DNA from: Curtobacterium sp. MCBA15_008
Lineage (GTDB): Bacteria; Actinomycetota; Actinomycetes; Actinomycetales; Microbacteriaceae
Assembly: GCF_001865065.1 (NCBI RefSeq)
Contig: NZ_MJGN01000075.1
Coordinates: 1 to 64,000, forward strand
Direction: 5' to 3'
Length of the DNA stretch: 64,000 bases
How positions within the stretch are numbered: the stretch's first letter is position 1; every line of letters starts with the position of its first letter. Under the pieces are notes generated by a model, which ran no database searches, was not told the origin of the DNA, and saw only the letters and a program-made list of their open reading frames with translations. Below, piece by piece: positions 49,327 to 57,594 of the stretch. Both the position numbers and the translations under genes were made by a program.

Positions 49327-50700
49327 ATGACCACCGTCACCACCGCCTCCACCACCACGATCGAGGCGCTCCGCGCCGAGCTCGTCGACCTGCTCGGCGA
49401 GCGCGGCGTCAGCACCGACCAGCGCACCCGTGAACGCGCCTCCGTCGACGAGGCGACCATGAGCCCCATCCTCACCGAGCAGCTGCCGCTCGGTCTGGCC
49501 GACCTCGTCGCCTCGCCGGCGAGCGCCGACGAGATCCAGGCGACCCTGCAGGCGGCCGTCCGCCACGGCGTGCCCGTCACCACCCGCGGGAAGGGCACCG
49601 GCAACTACGGCCAGGGCATCCCGCTGCACGGCGGCCTCGTCCTCGACACGTCCCGGGCACGCGCCGTGGTCGAGGTCGGCGACGGCTGGGTCACGGCCGA
49701 GGCCGGCGCCTCGATGGTCGCGCTCGAACAGGCCGCCGCGGCCGCGGGACAGCAGCTCTGGATGTACCCGTCCACCGCACAGTCGACGATCGGCGGGTTC
49801 CTGTCCGGCGGGTCCGGCGGCACCGGGTCGATCGCGCACGGGTCGAACTGGCAGGGCTTCGTGACCGCGCTCGACATCGCCCTGCCCGGCGCGGCCCAGC
49901 TGCTCCACGTCGAGGGCGAGGAAGCCCAGACGTTCGTGCACACGTACGGCACCGCCGGGGTGATCGCCCGCGCCACGGTCCGGCTGGAGCCACTGCAGGA
50001 CTGGCGCGCCGTCTACGCGACGTTCCCGACGTTCGAGCAGGCCCTGACCGCCGTCCGGACCCTGCGCGGGCTGGACCCGGTCCCGCGGCTCGTCAGCGCG
50101 GACCGCGCCGAGATCGCCGCGACCCTGCCGAAGGACGCCGCGATCGTGGCGGGGCGGGCGAGCCTCCGGGGCATCGTCGACGCCGTCGCGCTCGACGAGG
50201 CCCGCGACCTGATCGACCTGGCCGGCGGCACCGTCGAGGACGTCCGCGAGGGCCTGCAACAGACCACGAAGGTGTCGATGCTGTCGTACAACCACCCGAT
50301 CTGGTGGCTGAAGCGGAACACGCCGGACACCGAGTACTTCCACGTCGAGGTCGGCGGCGAGGCGCTGATCGACCGGATCGCCGAGGTCGAGGCCGTGTAC
50401 CCGGGCGGGATGCTGCACATCGAGGCGGCGCACGTCGGCCCGATCGGGATGCTCACGGCGCCCTACACCGGGGCCGAGGACGTCTACGCCGGCTACCCGG
50501 TGCTCCGCGACCTGGGCGTCCGGGTGCACAGCCCGCACCAGTACTACGTCGACCACGGCGTCGAGGAGCTCATCGTGCTGAAGCAGCGCACCGACCCGGA
50601 CGGACTGCTCAACCCCGGACACGTGATCGACCCGTCGCTCGTGGTGTCGGGCGGGTCGACCGCGTCGGCGCAGCCGGCCGTGCCGGGGTTCGGCAAGTGA
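49327..50700 (+). CDS. FAD-binding oxidoreductase of the VAO/PCMH family
   Basis: A 457-residue flavoprotein related to GlcD/D-lactate dehydrogenases. FAD-binding motifs: TTRGKGTGNYGQGIPLHGG and STIGGFLSGGSGGTGSIAHG. The C-terminal cap ends DPDGLLNPGHVID, typical of the family. No FeS cysteine cluster is seen. It should oxidise a hydroxy or amine group of a pathway intermediate. The start follows CAGGAGCCAGC. Its stop overlaps the creatininase-family GTG. Confidence 0.9.
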   Translation: MTTVTTASTTTIEALRAELVDLLGERGVSTDQRTRERASVDEATMSPILTEQLPLGLADLVASPASADEIQATLQAAVRHGVPVTTRGKGTGNYGQGIPLHGGLVLDTSRARAVVEVGDGWVTAEAGASMVALEQAAAAAGQQLWMYPSTAQSTIGGFLSGGSGGTGSIAHGSNWQGFVTALDIALPGAAQLLHVEGEEAQTFVHTYGTAGVIARATVRLEPLQDWRAVYATFPTFEQALTAVRTLRGLDPVPRLVSADRAEIAATLPKDAAIVAGRASLRGIVDAVALDEARDLIDLAGGTVEDVREGLQQTTKVSMLSYNHPIWWLKRNTPDTEYFHVEVGGEALIDRIAEVEAVYPGGMLHIEAAHVGPIGMLTAPYTGAEDVYAGYPVLRDLGVRVHSPHQYYVDHGVEELIVLKQRTDPDGLLNPGHVIDPSLVVSGGSTASAQPAVPGFGK

Positions 50701-51497
50701 CCGCGTCGGGCGCCGGCACCCGCAAGCTCGCGGAGCTGTCCGGACCCGCCGTCGCCGCGGGCTTCGGGCCGGACACCATCGTCGTGCAGCCGACCGGGGC
50801 CGTCGAGCACCACGGACCGCACCTGCCGCTCCTGACCGACTTCCTGCTCGCCGACCACATCGGCGGCGCGGCGGTCGAACGCGCCGCCGCCGAGGGACTC
50901 GACGTCTGGCAGCTCCCCACGCTCGCGTTCACGAAGTCCGACGAGCACAGCTGGGCGCCCGGCACGGTGTGGCTCGACACCGAGACGATGTTCGACACGG
51001 TCGTGCAGGTCGGTCGGGCCGTGGCGCTCACCGGCGCCGGCACGCTCGTGTTCGCGAACGGGCACGGCGGCAACGTCGCCCTGCTGCAGGTCGCGCTCCG
51101 CGAGATCCGCAAGCGGTACGGGCTGAAGACGTTCCTCATGCCGACCCTCGCGCGGATCCCCGCGCCGGACGGCGAGGACGCCGACGAACTCGGCCTCGGC
51201 ATCCACGGCGGTGCCGCGGAGACCTCGATGATGCTGCACCTGCGCCCCGACCTCGTCGACATGACGCTCGCCGAGCGCTGGGTGCCCGAGCACCTGGCCG
51301 CCTTCTCGAAGATCGCGTTCAACGGCGGACCGGTGTCGTTCGGGTGGCTCTCGAACGACTTCGGGGACGCCGGGGTCGTCGGTGACGCGAGCCGGGCGAC
51401 CGCCTCGTACGGGGCGGCGCTCTGGGAGCACTCCCTCGACGAGGCGGTGGCGTCGCTGCACGAGATCGCGCGGTTCGACCCGGCGTCGCCGCGGTGA
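50697..51497 (+). CDS. Creatininase-family amidohydrolase
   Basis: A 266-residue metal hydrolase. VEHHGPHLPLLTD and NGHGGN hold the metal-binding Glu, His and Asp residues of the creatininase fold; the downstream ETSMMLHLRPDLVDM contains the conserved Glu. Family members open cyclic amides (creatinine), cleave formamidopyrimidines or other C-N/C-C bonds. Here it is coupled to the VAO-type oxidase, suggesting ring opening or amide cleavage of an oxidised intermediate. Confidence 0.9.
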   Translation: MTASGAGTRKLAELSGPAVAAGFGPDTIVVQPTGAVEHHGPHLPLLTDFLLADHIGGAAVERAAAEGLDVWQLPTLAFTKSDEHSWAPGTVWLDTETMFDTVVQVGRAVALTGAGTLVFANGHGGNVALLQVALREIRKRYGLKTFLMPTLARIPAPDGEDADELGLGIHGGAAETSMMLHLRPDLVDMTLAERWVPEHLAAFSKIAFNGGPVSFGWLSNDFGDAGVVGDASRATASYGAALWEHSLDEAVASLHEIARFDPASPR

Positions 51498-52159
51498 CGG
51501 CAGCGGGCGGGGCCGTGCCGGCGGCGGCACCGGCACCGGCGTCAGCGGCGGCCGGGCCCGTGCCGGTGTCGGCCGCGTCGGCGTCGTCGTCGTCGGATCC
51601 GCTCGTCCTGGCCGCGGCGTGGTTGGACGGGGCGGACGCGGCGCCACCGACGATGACGCTGTCGACCATCGGCCTCGACGGGTACCCGTCCGCGCGCACC
51701 GTGCTGCTCTCGCGCTTCAACGGCGCACGGTTCCACTTCCACACCGACACGCGCAGCCGAAAGGCCGCCGAGCTCGCGGCCGTCCCCCGCGCGACCGTGA
51801 CCCTGCACCAGCCCGAGCACGCGCGGCAACTCGTCGTGACCGGCGACGTGGCGGTGGTCACCGCGGAGGAGGCCCGTGACGCCTACGCCGCTCGCAGCCG
51901 CTACCTGCAGGTGCTCGCGTGGCTCAACGACCACGAGCTCGCGGCCGAGCCGGACGTCCGTCGGCGCGAGCGGTGGGCGGCGTTCGAACGGGATCGCGGT
52001 GCGGACCTGGAGCCGCCGGAGACCTGGGCCGGGTACGCGATCACCCCCGTGCGGATGCTGTTCTGGCAGGGCGACGCGGCGGGGCCGAGCAATCGGCTGG
52101 CCTACTCCCGCGACCCCGGGGCGGACGGTGGCTGGCGGCTGGAGCACTTGCCGGGCTGA
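51494..52159 (+). CDS. Pyridoxamine 5'-phosphate oxidase-like FMN protein
   Basis: A 221-residue split-barrel flavoprotein. A ~35-residue Ala/Pro/Ser-rich N-terminal extension precedes the PNPOx core: PTMTLSTIGLDGYPSARTVLLSRF, FHTDTRSRKAAEL and a C-terminal WRLEHLPG in the place of the PdxH family's RL-P ending. It could be a true PNP/PMP oxidase (PdxH-like) making pyridoxal phosphate or a related FMN-dependent oxidase. The GTG start overlaps the preceding stop. Confidence 0.85.
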   Translation: MTAAGGAVPAAAPAPASAAAGPVPVSAASASSSSDPLVLAAAWLDGADAAPPTMTLSTIGLDGYPSARTVLLSRFNGARFHFHTDTRSRKAAELAAVPRATVTLHQPEHARQLVVTGDVAVVTAEEARDAYAARSRYLQVLAWLNDHELAAEPDVRRRERWAAFERDRGADLEPPETWAGYAITPVRMLFWQGDAAGPSNRLAYSRDPGADGGWRLEHLPG

Positions 52160-52163
52160 GCGC

Positions 52164-52193
52164 TTGACACGCTTTGGCTACGCGGTGTAGCTT
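52164..52193 (+). promoter_or_regulatory. Sigma-70-type promoter of the hydrolase-TetR operon
   Basis: TTGACA (52164-52169), 18-bp spacer, TAGCTT (52188-52193). It is the clearest housekeeping promoter in the window. Confidence 0.75.
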
Positions 52194-52214
52194 TTGGCTA
52201 CAGGCAATAGCCAA
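52177..52214. promoter_or_regulatory. Two inverted repeats over the operon promoter
   Basis: GCTAC-N5-GTAGC lies in the spacer and -10 (52177-52191). TTGGCTA-N7-TAGCCAA follows immediately (52194-52214). Both share the GGCTA/TAGCC core and are the probable sites of the TetR protein encoded by the second gene. Confidence 0.75.
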
Positions 52215-52224
52215 GGAGGCCGCC

Positions 52225-53079
52225 ATGCTCGAACACCTCGACACCGGTGCAGGGACGATCGCGTACGACGTCACCGGAACGGGACCGCTCGTCGTCCTCG
52301 CCCACGGCATGGGCGACAGCCGACACTCGTACCGGTTCATCGTCCCCGAGCTCGTCGCCGCGGGCTACCGCGTCGCCAACGTCGACATCCGCGGAGCGGG
52401 TGACTCGAGCACCGGGTGGGCGAGCTACGAACGCGCCGACATCGCCGGCGACCTCGTCGCGCTCGTCCGGCACCTGGGCGGCCCGGCGGTCGTCGTCGGA
52501 CAGTCCATCAGCGGCGGGGCAGCGACGATCGCCGCCGCGACCGCGCCCGACGACGTCGTCGGCATCGTCGAACTCGCACCGTTCACCCGGAAGCAGTCCT
52601 TCGACCTCGTCGGCCTGCTCCGCAACCGCACCCACCGCGCGGGGACGATGCAGCTCCTCAAGCTCATGACGACCGGCAGCCTGCCCGGCTGGCTCGCCTA
52701 CCTGGACATCGCGATCCCGACAAAGCCGGCGGACTGGACCGAGGAGCGCCGGCGCATCGAGAGCACGCTGCAGCAGCCCGAACGGATGGCGGCGCTGCGG
52801 GCGATGACGAAGACCTCCCCGGCCGACGCCGGTGCACGACTGGGCGACGTCCGGTGCCCGGTCCTCGTCGTCGAGGGCAGCGCCGACCCGGACTGGGCGG
52901 ACCCGCGGGCCGAGGGCGAACGCGTCCTCGCCGACCTGCCCGACGGACTCGGCACCCTCGTCGTCCTCGACGGCGTCGGCCACTACCCGCACACCGAGGC
53001 GCCGGCCGAGGTCCTCACGCTGCTGCTGCCGTTCCTCGGTCGGACGCTGCCCTCGGTCGCCGGGGACCAGCGTGCCTAG
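52225..53079 (+). CDS. Alpha/beta-fold hydrolase
   Basis: A 284-residue hydrolase. LAHGMGDSRHSYRF forms the oxyanion region, VVGQSISGG the nucleophile elbow (GxSxS, a variant of GxSxG), VEGSADPDW the Asp and GVGHYPHTE the His. The substrate is unknown. The start follows AAGGAGGCCGCC. It shares an operon with the TetR gene that probably controls it. Confidence 0.92.
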   Translation: MLEHLDTGAGTIAYDVTGTGPLVVLAHGMGDSRHSYRFIVPELVAAGYRVANVDIRGAGDSSTGWASYERADIAGDLVALVRHLGGPAVVVGQSISGGAATIAAATAPDDVVGIVELAPFTRKQSFDLVGLLRNRTHRAGTMQLLKLMTTGSLPGWLAYLDIAIPTKPADWTEERRRIESTLQQPERMAALRAMTKTSPADAGARLGDVRCPVLVVEGSADPDWADPRAEGERVLADLPDGLGTLVVLDGVGHYPHTEAPAEVLTLLLPFLGRTLPSVAGDQRA

Positions 53080-53644
53080 GGCCGGCCTCGACCCGGCGAT
53101 CGTCACCGAGGCCGCGGCCGGCCTGGCCGACGAGATCGGGCTCGCGCAGCTGACCATGAGCCTCGTCGCCGAGCGCCTCGGCGTGAAGGCCCCGTCCCTC
53201 TACAAGCACGTCGACGGGCTGCCCGACCTCGTCCGCCGCATCGCGGTGCTCGCCGCCACCGAACTCGGCGACGAGCTGCGGGACGCGATGCAGGGCCGAG
53301 CGGGACGCGACGCGCTCGAGGCCGCGGCGCAGACCGTCCGCCGGTACGTCCAGCAGCACCCGGGCCGGTACGATGCGACGACCGGCGTCCGGCCGACCGA
53401 TCCCGACGACCCGCTGACCGTGGCGCTCGACCGGACCATGGCGTCGTTCGCCGCGGCGCTGCGGGCCTACGCGCTCGACTCCGCGGACGAGGTGCACGCG
53501 CTCCGGATGCTCCGCAGCGTCCTGCACGGCTTCGCCACGCTCGAGGCGTCCGACGGGTTCCAGATGGCGACCGACGTCGACGCGAGCTTCACCTGGATGG
53601 TCGACTTCCTGGACCTCGGGTTCCGCGCGGCCGCTCGACGGTGA
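53072..53644 (+). CDS. TetR-family transcriptional regulator (TetR_C_33/WHG type)
   Basis: A 190-residue regulator. The helix-turn-helix is at ~28-56 (LTMSLVAERLGVKAPSLYKHV); the SLYKHVDGLPDLVRRIA form is typical of the subgroup with a WHG domain. The GTG start overlaps the end of the hydrolase gene by 8 bp. Likely an autorepressor of the two-gene operon through the TTGGCTA repeats. Confidence 0.9.
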   Translation: MPRAGLDPAIVTEAAAGLADEIGLAQLTMSLVAERLGVKAPSLYKHVDGLPDLVRRIAVLAATELGDELRDAMQGRAGRDALEAAAQTVRRYVQQHPGRYDATTGVRPTDPDDPLTVALDRTMASFAAALRAYALDSADEVHALRMLRSVLHGFATLEASDGFQMATDVDASFTWMVDFLDLGFRAAARR

Positions 53645-53654
53645 GGCGCGCGCC

Positions 53655-54131
53655 TCAGCCGGCCGGCACCCGCCTCCAGCGGAGCTCGACGGTGAAGCGC
53701 CGTCCGTCGGGCGCCTCCCGTGGCGTCCCCGCCTCGTGGAGGAGCCCGTTCTCGATGCGGACGCGTCGTCGCTGCTCGCCGGCCTGCCAGTCGGTGAACA
53801 GCGACGTCACGATGTGGCGGGTCACCGTGCCGGTGTCCTCGTCGAGCGTGAACGGTCCGGCGTAGGCGATGAACCGCTGCGCCATGGCCGCGAGCTGCCC
53901 GTCGGTCGCCCGTTGCGGATCGGTCGCACCGCTCCGGGGGCGGGACGCGTCGCCGAGGGTCGCGGAGACGGAACCGTCGGCCGTGTAGATGATGTAGCCG
54001 TCGGCGGTGGGACCGAACTCCGGCACCTGCTCGCCGTCGTCGAAGGTCTGCACGGCGCTGACGAGCGTCCACGCGCCGACGAGGTCGTCGACGGTGACGG
54101 CCGTGGGGGTGTCCGCTCGCGACGCGGTCAT
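53655..54131 (-). CDS. Lipocalin-like domain protein
   Basis: A 158-residue protein with a Lipocalin_5-type opening (LVGAWTLVSAVQTFDDGEQVPEFG), GYIIYTADGSVSATL, and a beta-barrel pattern to the end. The family often accompanies secondary or fermentation metabolism genes; its ligand is unknown. The start overlaps the acetolactate decarboxylase stop (ATGA), so it is the third cistron of the acetoin operon. Confidence 0.85.
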   Translation of the reverse strand: MTASRADTPTAVTVDDLVGAWTLVSAVQTFDDGEQVPEFGPTADGYIIYTADGSVSATLGDASRPRSGATDPQRATDGQLAAMAQRFIAYAGPFTLDEDTGTVTRHIVTSLFTDWQAGEQRRRVRIENGLLHEAGTPREAPDGRRFTVELRWRRVPAG

Positions 54132-54877
54132 CCCTCGGCCTGCCGTTCCTGCTGGCCGATCTGGTCGACGTCGATGTCGGCGCCGAGGAACGCGGCGCCG
54201 TCCGGCACGGCGAGACGCATCTCGGAGATCGGTGTGATCCGGACACGCGCCTCCCGCACCGCCACGTCGAGCACGTGACCGCCGTGCTGACGGGCGTCGT
54301 CGACGTAGTGCAGGTGGTAGCCCGCGACGGAGATCGCCTGCTCGAACCGCGGCGTCCGGAAGCCCGCGACGGTACCGGTCGTCTCGTGGAGGGTGTTCGT
54401 CGTCTCGTGCGCGGTCGCTTCGACGAGCGGTGGGTACGGCTCGTGCTGCTCCCCGACCGTCCGGGTCCGGACGGTGGAGAACGTCCCGTCGATCCGCACC
54501 GCGACGGGCAGGTTCGGGCTGCCCACCGCTGCGTCGACGCGGGCGGTCACCGCCGCGAGGGTGCAGGGCTCGTCGACGGTGATCTCCGTCGCCCCGTGGA
54601 AGCGCATCACCGCCGCGTACGGCGTCCGGTCCGTGCTCGACGCGACGGTCACGCTGCCGTCGTCACGGAGGTGGTAGCAGACGCCGTCGACGACGACCAT
54701 CTCACCGTCGAGGTGGTTGAAGGTGCCCAGCCCGAAGTCGCCGTGCTCGAGGAGCTGCGCCACCGTGACGTCTCCGTCGTAGACGCCCGCCAGGAGGGCC
54801 GAGATCGTCGACGTCTGGTAGACCGCGTAGTCGTCCGAGTCGTCCACCCGGTGGGTGGGCTGCGATGGCGTGGTCAT
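54128..54877 (-). CDS. alsD: Alpha-acetolactate decarboxylase
   Basis: A 249-residue zinc enzyme that decarboxylates acetolactate to (R)-acetoin. Family signatures: YQTSTISALLAGVYDGDVTVAQLLEHGDFGLGTFNHLDGEMVV near the N-terminus, and GFRTPRFEQAISVAGYHLHYV plus GGHVLD with the zinc-binding His residues. The length is normal. Its start overlaps the acetolactate synthase stop (ATGA). Confidence 0.96.
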   Translation of the reverse strand: MTTPSQPTHRVDDSDDYAVYQTSTISALLAGVYDGDVTVAQLLEHGDFGLGTFNHLDGEMVVVDGVCYHLRDDGSVTVASSTDRTPYAAVMRFHGATEITVDEPCTLAAVTARVDAAVGSPNLPVAVRIDGTFSTVRTRTVGEQHEPYPPLVEATAHETTNTLHETTGTVAGFRTPRFEQAISVAGYHLHYVDDARQHGGHVLDVAVREARVRITPISEMRLAVPDGAAFLGADIDVDQIGQQERQAEG

Positions 54878-56595
54878 TCGAAGGAGTCCGCATCCAGGTG
54901 CGCCGCGATCTCGGCGTTGCGGCTGTAGTCGACCGCGACGTCGATGATCGACACCCCCGGCTCGTCGAGCGATGCGCGCAGCGCGGTCTCGAAGTCGGCG
55001 AGCGTCGACACCCGCCGTCCGGTGCCGCCGAAGGTCGCGGCCAGGGCGACGGAGTCGTAGTCGCCGAGCTGGACCCCGGAGGTCCGGCCGTACTTCAGTT
55101 CCTCCTGGAACGCGACCATGTTGTAGGCGTTGTCCCGCATGATGATCTGGGTGAGGGAGAGACCGAGCCGGTTCGCCGTCTCGAGCTCCTGCGCGGAGAA
55201 CAGGAACCCGCCGTCACCGGCCACCGACACGATCTGCGTCCCCGGCCGGAGGAGCGCGGCAGCCATCGCCCAGGGAAGCGCGACACCGAGCGTCTGCTGG
55301 CCGTTCGAGAAGAGCAGGTGCCGCGGCTCGTACACGCGGAAGTGCCGCGCCATGAAGATGTAGTTCGAGCCCATGTCGCACGCGACCGTCGCGTCGTCGT
55401 CGAGCACGTCCCGCAGCGTCAGGACCAGTCGCGCCGGGTCGACCAGGCCGAGTGCGGCGTCCGCCGTCCTCGCGTGGTCGTCGATCGCCCCGAGCTGCTC
55501 GCGGTGCTCGACCGCGCGGTGTCGCGCGTCGTCCGAGAGCGTCAGCCCGGAGACGGCGGGCAAGAGTGCGTCGATCGTCGCCGCGATGCTGCCCCGGAGC
55601 TCGAGGGCAGGGCGGTAGTGGCGGTCGTACGCGGCCGGGACGGTGTCGATGTGGATGACCGGTCGGTCCACCTCCGCGTTCCAGATCACCGGGTCGTACT
55701 CGACGGCGTCGTACCCGACCGCGATGATCAGGTCCGACTCGGTGAGCGCGAGGTCGGCGGGCTGGTTCTTGAACAGGCCGACGCGTCCGAGGTAGTGGTC
55801 CTCGAGCTCGCGGGAGACGAGGCCCGCGGCCTGGAAGGTCTCGACGACGGGCAGCTCGGTGTCGGCGAGCACGGCCCGCAGTGCACGGACGCTCTCCGGG
55901 TCGGAGCCGCGGAGCCCGACGAGCAGCACCGGACGCTGAGCCGCGCGGATCAACTCGGCGGCGCGGGCGATGTCGTCCGTCGGAGCCGGCCCCAGGGCGG
56001 GCGTGAGGTTGGCCGGACGTCCGGCCGGGAGCGGTGTCGCCGCTGCCGCCAGAACGCTCGCCGACAGCACCACGGCGGCGGCACCCTTCGGCTCGGTGGA
56101 TGCCGCCCGGAACGCGTTGGCCACGGCCTCGCGGACGTCGTCCGGATCGGTGGACTCCGTGGTCGACTTCGTGACCGTCGCCAGGAACGCAGCGGCGTCC
56201 ATCGACTGGTGGGTGCGCTTGAGCCGGTCGGACAGCTGGACCGCGCCGGCCAGGGCGACGACGGGATCCTGCTCGGTCGTGGCGGTGAGGAGGCCGGTCG
56301 CGAGGTTGGTCGTCCCCGGCCCGGACGTCACCAGCACCACGCCGGGGGTACCGGTGAGCCGCCCGACCGCCGCGGCCATGAACGCCGCGTTCTGCTCGTG
56401 TCGGCAGACGACGAGCTCCGGCCCGCCGTCGTTGAACGCGTCGAAGACGGCGTCGACCTTCGCGCCGGGGATCCCGAAGACGTACTGCACCCCGGCTTCG
56501 GTCAGCGCGTCGATGACCTGGTCGGCGCTCCGGTGTGGGTCGATGTGGTGCTGCGCGTCTTGCGTCGCCGCTGTGGTGGTTGCCTGGTCGGTCAT
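54874..56595 (-). CDS. alsS: Catabolic acetolactate synthase
   Basis: A 573-residue thiamine-diphosphate enzyme condensing two pyruvates to acetolactate. GIPGAKVDAVFDAF and RHEQNAAFMAAAVGRLTG mark the catalytic N-terminal domain (Glu in HEQNA), and GDGGFLFSAQELETANRLGLSLTQIIMRDNAYNMV the ThDP-Mg site. The AlsS-type GIPGAK start and the coupled alsD indicate the overflow (acetoin) route rather than branched-chain synthesis. I took the ATG at 56595, which follows GAGAGGCAACGGCACC. Confidence 0.95.
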   Translation of the reverse strand: MTDQATTTAATQDAQHHIDPHRSADQVIDALTEAGVQYVFGIPGAKVDAVFDAFNDGGPELVVCRHEQNAAFMAAAVGRLTGTPGVVLVTSGPGTTNLATGLLTATTEQDPVVALAGAVQLSDRLKRTHQSMDAAAFLATVTKSTTESTDPDDVREAVANAFRAASTEPKGAAAVVLSASVLAAAATPLPAGRPANLTPALGPAPTDDIARAAELIRAAQRPVLLVGLRGSDPESVRALRAVLADTELPVVETFQAAGLVSRELEDHYLGRVGLFKNQPADLALTESDLIIAVGYDAVEYDPVIWNAEVDRPVIHIDTVPAAYDRHYRPALELRGSIAATIDALLPAVSGLTLSDDARHRAVEHREQLGAIDDHARTADAALGLVDPARLVLTLRDVLDDDATVACDMGSNYIFMARHFRVYEPRHLLFSNGQQTLGVALPWAMAAALLRPGTQIVSVAGDGGFLFSAQELETANRLGLSLTQIIMRDNAYNMVAFQEELKYGRTSGVQLGDYDSVALAATFGGTGRRVSTLADFETALRASLDEPGVSIIDVAVDYSRNAEIAAHLDADSFE

Positions 56596-56832
56596 GGTGC
56601 CGTTGCCTCTCGTCGGTGGTTTCGTGTCGAGGGTCGGTGCTGCCGGGACCCCTGGCGCCCTGCCGCTCCTGGCCCTCATCGCAGCAGAGCGACCGGCGCG
56701 AGGAGAGCGTCATGCGACTCGATCCGGGGCCGTCGAACCCCGGTCGGGTCAATCGACGCAAGCAGCAGGAGCGCGACCCCGCGACGCTCGGACCAGCGGG
56801 CCTTCCGGCCCCCGGACGGAGGAGCGGACACG

Positions 56833-57594
56833 ATGCCGGAGCGGACGAGCACCAGGGACGTCGACGAGCACGGGCGGCCGCCCGTGGCACACCGGCTGCT
56901 CGCCGAGGCCGCGGGGACCGCGTTCCTCGTGCTGGCGGTCGCCGGCACCGCGCTGTTCGACACCGGGTTCCGTGACGTCCACCTGGGATCAGGGTTCGTC
57001 GGGGTCGCCCTGGCACTCGGCATCAGCGTGTTCGTCGGCGCGAGCGCATTCGGGCCCGTGTCAGGCGGACACTGCAATCCGGCGGTGACCGTGGGGCTCG
57101 CGACGGCCGGCCGGTTCCGCTGGCGGGACGTCCCGCCGTACGTCGCCGCGCAGGTCGTCGGTGCCGTCGTCGGCGGGGGCGCGATCGCCCTCGTCGCGGC
57201 CGCGAGCGGGCGCTTCGCTGCACTGTCGGCATCCGGTTTCGCGTCGACGGGGTGGGGTCCGCTGTCGCCGGGCGGCTTCGGGTTCTGGTCGGCCTTCTCC
57301 GTCGAGGCGATCACGACCGGGGTGTTCGTCGCGGTCGTGCTGATCGTCACCCGACGTGCGACCGCCGTGACACCGCTGGTGATCGGTCTGACCCTGACCG
57401 CGGTCGCGTTGATCGCGATCCCGGTGTCGAACGGGTCGTTCAACCCGGCCAGGTCGATCGGGACGGCGGTGTACGGCGGCCCGACCGCCGCTGCACAGGT
57501 GTGGTTGTCACTCGTCGCGCCCACCCTGGGCGCCCTCGTGGTCGGTGCCGTTGCACGGGTGCTGGACTGGCTCGGACGAGACCGGGTCAGGTGA
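56833..57594 (+). CDS. MIP-family aquaporin
   Basis: A 253-residue channel with six helices and both NPA motifs (GGHCNPAVT and SFNPARS). The Arg after the second NPA is kept and an SNGSF loop precedes it, closer to aquaporin Z than to glycerol facilitators. It conducts water or small neutral solutes. The last 8 bp overlap the convergent STAND regulator gene. Confidence 0.92.
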   Translation: MPERTSTRDVDEHGRPPVAHRLLAEAAGTAFLVLAVAGTALFDTGFRDVHLGSGFVGVALALGISVFVGASAFGPVSGGHCNPAVTVGLATAGRFRWRDVPPYVAAQVVGAVVGGGAIALVAAASGRFAALSASGFASTGWGPLSPGGFGFWSAFSVEAITTGVFVAVVLIVTRRATAVTPLVIGLTLTAVALIAIPVSNGSFNPARSIGTAVYGGPTAAAQVWLSLVAPTLGALVVGAVARVLDWLGRDRVR

